Part shown: positions 1-4,555 of the stretch, piece after piece
How positions within the stretch are numbered: the first letter of the stretch is position 1
Layout: the number at the start of each line of letters is the position of its first letter
DNA from: Bacillota bacterium
Lineage (GTDB): Bacteria > Bacillota > Clostridia > Oscillospirales > Oscillospiraceae
Direction: 5' to 3'
Length of the DNA stretch: 5,282 nt
Assembly (NCBI GenBank): GCA_023393155.1
Contig: JAEWML010000001.1
Span: 1-5,282 of the forward strand
Program-made: the position numbers and the translations under genes
Notes under the pieces: model-generated
What the model saw: the letters and a program-made list of their open reading frames with translations, nothing else
Database searches by the model: none
What the model was told of the DNA's origin: nothing

Positions 1-1020
1 GGTCTGGTTTTCAACATAGGTATTGATGTCCGCGTTGGTCTGGTTTCCCACCACGCCGCCGACAGTGTCGCCGTTTCCGCGAACAACCTCCTGATCGTAG
101 ACCTTGGAGCCGATAATCCCCTCTCCACCGGTGGAGCCGTCGCCCGCCCAGTCGGGAAGCGTATATTTTGTGCTCTCGCCCACTATATGGTCCACATCCA
201 CGGTGCTGCTCACCGCCACGCGGACGTTGTCCGCGCCGTAAAACGGGGTAAGAGCCATCATGATTTGGGAGCGGACCTTATTGTCCACCTGCTCCTCCAG
301 CCGCAGCTTCAGCTCGGACGCGTCCGTCGCCCCCGCCGTGCCGGCGGCGCCGGAATAAACGTTGCCCAGCGAGTCGGAAATGGCGATATTGTCAATCACA
401 AGCCCCTTTACCGAGTGGGCCACCAGATAGCGAATGGCGGAAGCCACCTTGTCGGGAAGCGCCCCGTTCCCCTGCATGGTCACAAAGACCGAGGCGGAGG
501 CATTTACCATATTGCCGCTGTCCAGCACATAGCGCCGGTCCTCTCCCTGTGTAATGTTGACCACTGCGGATTTCACGCCCTCAAAGCGCCGGATGACGCC
601 CGCCATCCGGTCCTGCAAGTCCTGTAAATACGCCATTTGCCGGTCGGAATCCGTAGACATAGCGCCCACGCCCTGCCGATATGTCTCATATGCAAAGCCG
701 GAGGTGGGATACCCCGCCAACAGCAAATCCGCCTTTAACTGCTCCTCCTGCGCCTCGGGCACCAAAACCGTGTCCGTGCCCTGTATCTGAAAATCAGTCG
801 CGCCGTTATCCCGCAGATAAGCAGAGATGGAGGTGACCTCCTCCGGGCTCAGGCCCGTAAATAAAACGGCGTAGGGCCGGTGACTCATGGCAACGGCAAA
901 AATGACGCCCGCCAAAATCACCGCGCCCAGCGCGCAGCCTAAAATTATCCGCGTCTTTTTACTCATCTTGGCAAAAAACTCTTTCAGTTTTCCGCCAAAG
1001 CCCTTCAGCGTCTCCTGCAA
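1..1020 (-). CDS. fliF: Flagellar MS-ring protein FliF, N-terminal part (3' end beyond the window)
   Basis: FliF forms the inner-membrane MS ring of the flagellar basal body; it houses the export gate and carries the FliG switch ring. The 340 codons seen here are open to the left edge; the family is usually about 520-560 residues, so roughly the last third is missing, including the second membrane helix and the FliG-binding tail. An amphipathic lysine-rich N-terminus is followed by one membrane helix at about residues 23-45, a ring-building YscJ/FliF-type region at about 50-220 (LPDKVASAIRYLV at 188-200, then VIDNIAISDSLGN at 208-220) and the start of the FliF C-domain at about 238-276. From about 280 the sequence becomes the glycine-rich variable insertion. 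I chose TTG at 1020 because it restores the usual N-terminus (MQETLKGFGGKLKEFFAKM) and follows a GGTGGGGG ribosome site. An in-frame ATG at 966 would remove these 18 residues. An in-frame TAA lies two codons upstream of the TTG. It is the fourth gene of the flgB operon, 37 bp after fliE. Confidence 0.95.
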   Translation of the reverse strand, partial: MQETLKGFGGKLKEFFAKMSKKTRIILGCALGAVILAGVIFAVAMSHRPYAVLFTGLSPEEVTSISAYLRDNGATDFQIQGTDTVLVPEAQEEQLKADLLLAGYPTSGFAYETYRQGVGAMSTDSDRQMAYLQDLQDRMAGVIRRFEGVKSAVVNITQGEDRRYVLDSGNMVNASASVFVTMQGNGALPDKVASAIRYLVAHSVKGLVIDNIAISDSLGNVYSGAAGTAGATDASELKLRLEEQVDNKVRSQIMMALTPFYGADNVRVAVSSTVDVDHIVGESTKYTLPDWAGDGSTGGEGIIGSKVYDQEVVRGNGDTVGGVVGNQTNADINTYVENQT

Positions 1021-1029
1021 TTTGCTTTA

Positions 1030-1037
1030 CCCCCACC
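1030..1037 (-). promoter_or_regulatory. Ribosome binding site of fliF, supporting the TTG start
   Basis: On the minus strand, GGTGGGGG lies 9 nt upstream of the TTG at 1020-1018. No comparable purine-rich site precedes the in-frame ATG at 966-964; the nearest purine stretch there is CTGAAAGAG, with an unfavourable layout. The match to the anti-Shine-Dalgarno sequence is imperfect, and together with TTG it suggests lower initiation than for flgC or fliE. Confidence 0.6.
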
Positions 1038-1057
1038 TAAACTTTAAAAGCCGTCCG

Positions 1058-1384
1058 TTACAGGCTGATTCGATTCAGCTCGCCATAGGCGTCCAATGCC
1101 TTATTCCGCAGTTGAATCAGCAGCTCCACGGCGGCAGTGGCCTTCGTGGCGGCAATGGTCGCCTCCGCGGGATTGTCCAACTGGCCCGTGGCCAGAAGGT
1201 ACTGCGCTTCCATCATCTCCTTGTCGGTGGACTTCACATTGTCGATGGCCGTCTGAAAAATATCCGCAAAAACCCCGCTGGTTTCCCCGGTCTTCCCGCC
1301 GTCCGTTTTCTGCGCGCCGCTCAGAGCGGACAAGTCGGAAATCGGACGAATCGTGGATTGAATCCCTGTAAATTCCGTGCTCAT
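1058..1384 (-). CDS. fliE: Flagellar hook-basal body complex protein FliE
   Basis: FliE is a small export substrate that joins the MS ring (FliF) to the proximal rod (FlgB). The product of 108 residues matches the usual length of about 100-110. Family features visible are a low-complexity N-terminus (GIQSTIRPISDL), a central amphipathic region containing FADIFQTAIDNVKSTDKEMMEAQYLLATG, and the conserved C-terminal helix with TKATAAVELLIQLRNKALDAYGEL followed by NRISL in place of the more usual RMQI-like ending. The ATG at 1384 is preferred because AGGAGG (1392-1397) lies 7 nt before it; a TTG directly in front would add one residue. It sits between flgC (75-bp gap holding two hairpins) and fliF (37-bp gap). 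No signal peptide is expected, since FliE leaves by the flagellar type III apparatus. Confidence 0.95.
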   Translation of the reverse strand: MSTEFTGIQSTIRPISDLSALSGAQKTDGGKTGETSGVFADIFQTAIDNVKSTDKEMMEAQYLLATGQLDNPAEATIAATKATAAVELLIQLRNKALDAYGELNRISL

Positions 1385-1399
1385 CAAAACCCCTCCTCT

Positions 1400-1447
1400 C
1401 CCGGCGTCTCAAGCGCCGCCGGGGCGCCGCCCCCGTTTGTGCGGCGC
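1400..1447. repeat. Two abutting GC-rich inverted repeats between flgC and fliE
   Basis: Two hairpins lie back to back with no base between them, each built as a 7-bp stem, 10-nt loop and 7-bp stem (24 nt). The first is CCCGGCG at 1400-1406 with CGCCGGG at 1417-1423. The second is GCGCCGC at 1424-1430 with GCGGCGC at 1441-1447. An 8-nt direct repeat GCGCCGCC occurs at 1413-1420 and 1424-1431, so the arm at 1441-1447 could pair with either copy, and the two pairings exclude each other. In the flagellar mRNA (minus strand) the fliE-proximal hairpin ends 2 nt before the fliE AGGAGG. A role in mRNA stability, processing or fliE translation is inference. Confidence 0.75.
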
Positions 1448-1461
1448 GTTTTTTTGTTTTT
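1424..1461 (+). terminator. Plus-strand intrinsic terminator antisense to the flagellar operon
   Basis: Read on the plus strand, the 7-bp GCGCCGC/GCGGCGC stem is followed by one G and then seven T, G and five T (1449-1461). That is the layout of a Rho-independent terminator. It points against the flagellar operon, whose own transcript would carry A-rich sequence ahead of the hairpin and no U-tract after it. It could stop antisense transcripts entering flgC from the fliE/fliF side. The T-run overlaps the last codons and stop of flgC, so part of it may be coincidental. Confidence 0.55.
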
Positions 1462-1915
1462 ATCTGCCGATTTCCAGCGCCTGATTGATTACGGTCTTCA
1501 GGGAGTTCAGCGCCGTGACTCCGGCGGAGTACGCCTGCGTGGCGGCCATGGCGTCCGTGACCTCCTTCACCAGCGTGACGTTGGGCAGCTCCACATAGCC
1601 GTTTTCATTGGCGTCGGGATGGGTGGGATCGTACATCAGCTTCAGGTCGGAGGGGTCCTCGGCGATCTCCGTCACCCGGACGCCCCCGGCGGTGCTGTAC
1701 CCTGCGTTGGACGAAAGAGAGCTGCGGGCCAGCACATTGCGAAAGCTGTCCCGCCCGTCCTGCGCCTCAAGCACCACCATTTTGCGCCGGTAAGCGCCGC
1801 CGGCCTCCGTGCGGGTGGTGTTCATATTGGTGATATTCTCCGACGCCACGTCCAGCCGAAGCTGCTGCGCCGTCAGGCCGGAGCCGATGATGTTCATAGA
1901 GCTTAAAAAAGCCAT
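1460..1915 (-). CDS. flgC: Flagellar basal-body rod protein FlgC
   Basis: FlgC is one of the proximal rod subunits, exported through the flagellar type III apparatus and assembled above FlgB and FliE. The 151-residue length is normal for the family. The N-terminal rod signature is at about residues 8-40 (IIGSGLTAQQLRLDVASENITNMNT), leading into the typical YRRKMVVLEA. The central part has the family-like GGVRVTEIAEDPSDLKLMYDPTHPDA, and the conserved C-terminal helix reads VTDAMAATQAYSAGVTALNSLKTVINQALEI. The ATG at 1915 is preceded by a perfect AGGAGG (1923-1928) with 7-nt spacing, so the start is secure. It follows flgB after 28 bp and is clearly cotranscribed with it. No oddities were seen in the frame. 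Confidence 0.97.
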   Translation of the reverse strand: MAFLSSMNIIGSGLTAQQLRLDVASENITNMNTTRTEAGGAYRRKMVVLEAQDGRDSFRNVLARSSLSSNAGYSTAGGVRVTEIAEDPSDLKLMYDPTHPDANENGYVELPNVTLVKEVTDAMAATQAYSAGVTALNSLKTVINQALEIGR

Positions 1916-1943
1916 GTCATTTCCTCCTCACAAATCCGCCGGG

Positions 1944-2333
1944 TCACTGGCCCTTGATGGCGGTGCGCAGGATACTCAGGTTGCTGTTGATGGAATTCAT
2001 TGCGTAGCGAAGCTGATAGGTATTCCGCGCCAGCTCCACACCCTGCTCCGTCATGTTCACGCCGTTCTCATCCATGCGGGTGCTTTCGCTGCTCGCGGTG
2101 CGAACCGTGGGCCGGGCATTTTCCAGCACGCTGCGAAACGCCGCCGCGGGGGCCGAAGCTCCCGATGCGGATTTCAGGCTTTTTTTCAGGGATTCCTCGA
2201 AGGTGACGTATTTTGCCTTATAGCCCGGCGTCTCCGCATTCGAAATATTATCCAAAATTGCAGTCTGCTTTGTCCAGAGGAAACGCATGGAGCGCTCCAT
2301 CATCAATTCTGAGTTGCTGGTTACATAGTCCAT
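1944..2333 (-). CDS. flgB: Flagellar basal-body rod protein FlgB
   Basis: FlgB is the most proximal rod subunit, next to FliE and the MS ring. The 129 residues fit the family (about 115-140). The N-terminal rod motif is LDNISNAETPGYKAKYVTFEESL at about residues 27-49, the classic N-x-x-N-x-x-TPGYK pattern. The C-terminal helix MTEQGVELARNTYQLRYAMNSINSNLSILRTAIKG is also typical. The middle (about 52-75) is an alanine/serine-rich variable linker. The ATG at 2333 is the first good start; the purine-rich upstream stretch (AAAGGGGGCGGGAAGA) gives a weaker ribosome site than flgC has. It is the first gene of the visible operon; the upstream 744 bp contain no codY or other regulator gene. Confidence 0.97.
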   Translation of the reverse strand: MDYVTSNSELMMERSMRFLWTKQTAILDNISNAETPGYKAKYVTFEESLKKSLKSASGASAPAAAFRSVLENARPTVRTASSESTRMDENGVNMTEQGVELARNTYQLRYAMNSINSNLSILRTAIKGQ

Positions 2334-2428
2334 TCTTCCCGCCCCCTTTGCCTTTGGCTGCGCACCGGAGAAAGCCTTTTTAATTTTTCGGCTTCCAATC
2401 CTTCGCGCGGCTGTTTTATCAATGTCAT

Positions 2429-2457
2429 ATTATAAGGTGTTTTAGTATAAAAAGCAA
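2429..2457 (-). promoter_or_regulatory. Probable sigma-A-type promoter of the flgB operon
   Basis: On the minus strand, a perfect -10 box TATAAT (2434-2429) lies 17 bp downstream of TTGCTT (2457-2452). Transcription would start near 2422 and give a 5' leader of about 90 nt before flgB. A second TATAAT at 2506-2501 has a TTGCTT only at a 19-bp spacing and is a poorer candidate. I looked for the flagellar sigma-D pattern (TAAA, about 15 bp, GCCGATAA) and found only an isolated GCCGAAAA without a correctly spaced upstream element. That fits an early-class operon read by the housekeeping sigma factor. Assignment is by consensus alone. Confidence 0.6.
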
Positions 2458-2590
2458 CAAAAATCTTCATATTTTGTCGAAAATTACATTTTTTACTCGA
2501 ATTATACAGATATTTTGCGGTATGAAAGCAAATTCCCACGATTTTCGAAGTTCATAATACGCATTCTCATTTGAATTTGTGTGTTTATAG

Positions 2591-2626
2591 TTTTTTAAGG
2601 TTTTTTGTGGGGGTTTTTCCTTTTTT
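2591..2626. other. Phased T-tracts, possible intrinsic DNA bend
   Basis: Runs of five or six T occur on the plus strand at 2591-2596, 2601-2606, 2614-2618 and 2621-2626. Three of the four starts (2591, 2601, 2621) fall on multiples of about 10 bp. A-tracts repeated in phase with the helix are known to curve DNA. A further pair with 10-bp phasing is at 2711-2715 and 2721-2725. The location, about 135-170 bp upstream of the proposed flgB -35 box, would suit an architectural or protein-wrapping role, which is inference. Confidence 0.4.
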
Positions 2627-2751
2627 GTGCTGGGGCCGTAAAATCTCCCGGTTCATAAACCCACTTTTACGCAGGTTTTAATGATTTATTATTTTTGAAA
2701 GTAAATACCATTTTTGTAACTTTTTAATTGATGTATTTTTTATTTAAATAT

Positions 2752-2778
2752 TTCATAATATTATGAATATATATTCAT
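2752..2778. promoter_or_regulatory. Two overlapping 16-bp palindromes, operator-like
   Basis: TTCATAATATTATGAA (2752-2767) and ATGAATATATATTCAT (2763-2778) are both perfect palindromes sharing a half-site. Together they make three half-sites (TTCAT, ATGAA, TTCAT) starting at 2752, 2763 and 2774, that is every 11 bp with alternating orientation. This looks like a binding site for cooperating dimers of a regulator. I do not recognise a named box: it is not a match to Rex, CcpA or FNR consensus sites. Palindromes arise more easily in such AT-rich DNA, so function is unproven. Confidence 0.4.
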
Positions 2779-2991
2779 TTTGGATTTTTATTTTTACAGC
2801 TTTGCATTTTTGGCAATATTCCTATTTTGAACACTTACAATGCGCTTGCGTTTTATCCGCTCCTTTCTTCTATGATTTTAAAGCAAAAAAGCTTTTCTGT
2901 GAAAAACGAAAGAAAACGGACTGCTTTTGTCTTTTCCTCCGTCGGCGGGCGCGGATGAGGTAAATCCGTCCACGCGTTCGGGAAAAAAATC

Positions 2992-3020
2992 TTGTGACCG
3001 CGAGGTCTGGATGCTATACT
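2992..3020 (+). promoter_or_regulatory. Probable sigma-A-type promoter of the CoA-transferase gene
   Basis: TTGTGA (2992-2997, four of six bases of the -35 consensus) is separated by exactly 17 bp from TATACT (3015-3020). The -10 box is preceded by TGC, giving an extended -10. Transcription would begin near 3027, leaving a leader of about 50 nt. The spacer begins with a short inverted repeat, GACC-GCGA-GGTC (2996-3007), overlapping the -35 box. The promoter lies over the longer in-frame GTG at 2994, which argues against that codon as the translation start. Confidence 0.65.
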
Positions 3021-3030
3021 GAACGCAGCA

Positions 3031-3055
3031 CCGGCCCACTGAATAGACGGGCTGG
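3031..3055 (+). promoter_or_regulatory. Hairpin in the CoA-transferase 5' leader
   Basis: CCGGCCC (3031-3037) pairs with GGGCTGG (3049-3055) through seven pairs, one of them G-U, around an 11-nt loop. It would sit about 4 nt from the predicted 5' end of the mRNA and 6 nt before the AAAGGA ribosome site (3062-3067). No T-run follows, so it is not a terminator. A 5'-end protecting stem is the simplest reading; a regulatory role is inference. Confidence 0.4.
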
Positions 3056-3077
3056 ATTGGGAAAGGACGCTGCCGAT

Positions 3078-4409
3078 ATGGACATTTTTGCGGATTATCG
3101 CGCAAAGCTGCGCACACCGGAGGAGGCGGTCCGGGCGGTGAAGTCCGGAGACTGGGTGGACTACACCACCAACGTCTGCTTCCCCGCGCTTTTGGACGCG
3201 GCGCTGGCAAAGCGCCGCGACGAGCTAAGGGATGTCAAAATCCGGGGAAACCTGATTTTCTCTCCCCTCCAGACGGTGGAGTGCGACCCCAGCCGGGAGC
3301 ACTTCCTCTATAACTCGTGGCACTGCTCCGCCTATGAGCGCACGCTCTGCGACCGGGGACTTTGCAACTACATTCCCATGATTTTTCGGAATATAACCGC
3401 TTATTACCGTCATTTTCTCACCGTGAACGTAGCCATGATGTGCGTGCCCCCCATGGATAAGCACGGCTACTTCAACCTCTCCTGCGCGGCAGGCGTGGCG
3501 CGGGGGATTTTGGAGAAGGCAGACGTGGTCATTCTGGAGGTAAACGAGCATTTGCCCCGCATTTTAGGCGGATTTGACGAGTCTGTCCACATCTCGGAGG
3601 TAAATTTCGTGGTGGAAGGCACGCATCCGCCTCTGCCCCAGTTTCCTGTTCCCAAGCCCACGAAGGAGGACTTGAAAATTGCGGAGCTGATTGTACCTCA
3701 AATCCCCTCTGGGGCAACGCTCCAGCTTGGCATCGGAGGGATGCCGAACGTGGTTGGCTCCCTGCTGGCCCAGTCCGACCTGAAGGACTTGGGAATGCAC
3801 ACGGAGCTGTGCGGCGACGCGTACTACGAGCTGCATCGCGCCGGCAAGCTCACCGGCGCCCGCTGCGCCATCCACCGCAACAAGGGAATGCTGGGCATCG
3901 TCTTCGGTTCTCAGGCCCTGTATGACTGGGTGGACGAGAACCCCGGAATTGCGGCGGCGCCGCTGGAATACGTCAACGCGCCGGAAACCATCGCCCGGAT
4001 TGACGACATGATTTCCATCAATAGCTGCATTGCCGCGGACCTCTACGGACAGGTGTGCGCGGAAAGCGCGGGGCTGCGCCATATCAGCGGCACGGGCGGC
4101 CAACTGGACTATCTCACCGGCGCGGCCATGTCTCGGGGCGGCAAGGCGTTTATCTGCATGACCTCCTCCTACATGGACAAATCCGGAATCCGGCACTCCC
4201 GGATTCTGCCCCACTTCGGCGGAGACATTATCACGGACCCCCGCAGTCAGGCCTATTTCATTGTGACGGAAAACGGCGCGGTGAATCTGGCGGGCCGCTC
4301 CACTTGGGAGCGGGCGGAGCTGCTGATTTCTATTGCGCACCCGGATTTTCAGGAGGAGCTGATTTTCGCCGCACAGGACCAGAAAATCTGGCGGCGGTCC
4401 AACAGGTAA
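3078..4409 (+). CDS. Butyryl-CoA:acetate / 4-hydroxybutyrate-type CoA-transferase
   Basis: A cytoplasmic acyl-CoA transferase of the acetyl-CoA hydrolase/transferase family. The likely reaction moves CoA from butyryl-CoA (or a related acyl-CoA) to acetate, releasing butyrate in the last step of fermentation. The 443 residues equal the family norm (about 440-450). The N-terminal domain (about 1-190) starts MDIFADYRAKL and holds AVKSGDWVDY and the substrate-side APMD-like CVPPMDKHGYFN at 122-133. The C-terminal domain has the glycine loop LGIGGMPN (217-224), the putative catalytic glutamate Glu243 in MHTEL, the CoA-site GTGGQLD (338-344) and the strongly conserved ending STWERAELLISIAHPDF...IWRRSNR. 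ATG 3078 aligns with known starts and follows AAAGGA at 10 nt; the longer GTG at 2994 lies in the promoter. It is monocistronic, divergent from flgB, and ends 75 bp before a strong terminator. Twelve cysteines fit an anaerobe. Substrate cannot be fixed from sequence: 4-hydroxybutyrate, propionate or valerate activity is possible. Family call is very secure; the butyrate assignment is moderate. Confidence 0.93.
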   Translation: MDIFADYRAKLRTPEEAVRAVKSGDWVDYTTNVCFPALLDAALAKRRDELRDVKIRGNLIFSPLQTVECDPSREHFLYNSWHCSAYERTLCDRGLCNYIPMIFRNITAYYRHFLTVNVAMMCVPPMDKHGYFNLSCAAGVARGILEKADVVILEVNEHLPRILGGFDESVHISEVNFVVEGTHPPLPQFPVPKPTKEDLKIAELIVPQIPSGATLQLGIGGMPNVVGSLLAQSDLKDLGMHTELCGDAYYELHRAGKLTGARCAIHRNKGMLGIVFGSQALYDWVDENPGIAAAPLEYVNAPETIARIDDMISINSCIAADLYGQVCAESAGLRHISGTGGQLDYLTGAAMSRGGKAFICMTSSYMDKSGIRHSRILPHFGGDIITDPRSQAYFIVTENGAVNLAGRSTWERAELLISIAHPDFQEELIFAAQDQKIWRRSNR

Positions 4410-4484
4410 CTCTGGAAGCAGCCAGCCTTTTGCGCTGTTTAACAGCAGCGAGCCGTCTTTGACGGAGCGGCACATTGGGCAGAC

Positions 4485-4531
4485 AAAGGGAGACGGCGCG
4501 ATTTGATCGCGCCGTCTCCCTTTTATTTTTT
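4485..4531 (+). terminator. Strong intrinsic terminator of the CoA-transferase gene
   Basis: An uninterrupted 15-bp GC-rich stem (4488-4502 with 4506-4520) closes a 3-nt TTG loop and is extended to 18 bp by AAA (4485-4487) pairing with TTT. It is followed on the plus strand by TTTTATTTTTT (4521-4531). On the minus strand the stem is followed only by TTTGTCT, so it would act more weakly on the convergent dehydratase transcript, but it is the only candidate terminator for that gene in view. Confidence 0.93.
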
Positions 4532-4555
4532 CCGCGAAGCGGGCAAAGCTTCCCT

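Larger units (their letters stand above)
2458..2991. other. AT-rich divergent intergenic region without recognisable genes
   Basis: This stretch separates flgB from the CoA-transferase and is far richer in A and T than the coding DNA on both sides. Open frames exist (for example 2763-2963 on the plus strand, 66 codons) but have no ribosome site and give low-complexity, phenylalanine-rich products, so I call none. It contains phased T-tracts (2591-2626 and 2711-2741), six copies of the hexamer TTCATA in either orientation and two overlapping palindromes. No tRNA, riboswitch or insertion-sequence end was recognised. Confidence 0.7.

Noticed and set aside
187..627. 146-codon plus-strand frame opposite fliF
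   Set aside because: The minus-strand FliF frame is continuous and matches the family; this histidine-rich product is a codon-bias artefact.
887..1906. 339-codon plus-strand frame across fliF, fliE and flgC
   Set aside because: It is antisense to three well-identified genes and has an arginine-, glycine- and histidine-rich, low-information product.
2372..2394. Possible sigma-D promoter or riboswitch in the flgB leader
   Set aside because: Only an isolated GCCGAAAA and a 5-bp AAGCC/GGCTT stem are present; there is no spaced -35 element and no known riboswitch motif such as a cyclic-di-GMP aptamer.
2321..2539. 72-codon minus-strand frame overlapping the flgB start
   Set aside because: It spans the proposed flgB promoter and leader, overlaps flgB by 13 bp in another frame and has no family signature.
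2641..2654. 14-mer AAATCTCCCGGTTC, repeated at 5046-5059
   Set aside because: The second copy lies inside the threonine dehydratase coding sequence. One repeat of this length in 5 kb is mildly unlikely but not meaningful without flanking similarity.
2763..2963. 66-codon plus-strand frame in the AT-rich region
   Set aside because: Its start lies inside a palindrome with no ribosome site, and the product is rich in phenylalanine and cysteine without a clear membrane pattern or family resemblance.
4435..4465. Two small hairpins (GCTGT-TTA-ACAGC and CCGTC-TTT-GACGG) after the CoA-transferase stop
   Set aside because: The stems are only 5 bp with no T-run, and the strong terminator 20 bp downstream explains transcript ending.
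3564..4475. 303-codon open frame on the minus strand, antisense to the CoA-transferase
   Set aside because: It is a shadow of GC-biased third positions in the real gene, has no recognisable domain, and would cross into the region just before the terminator.
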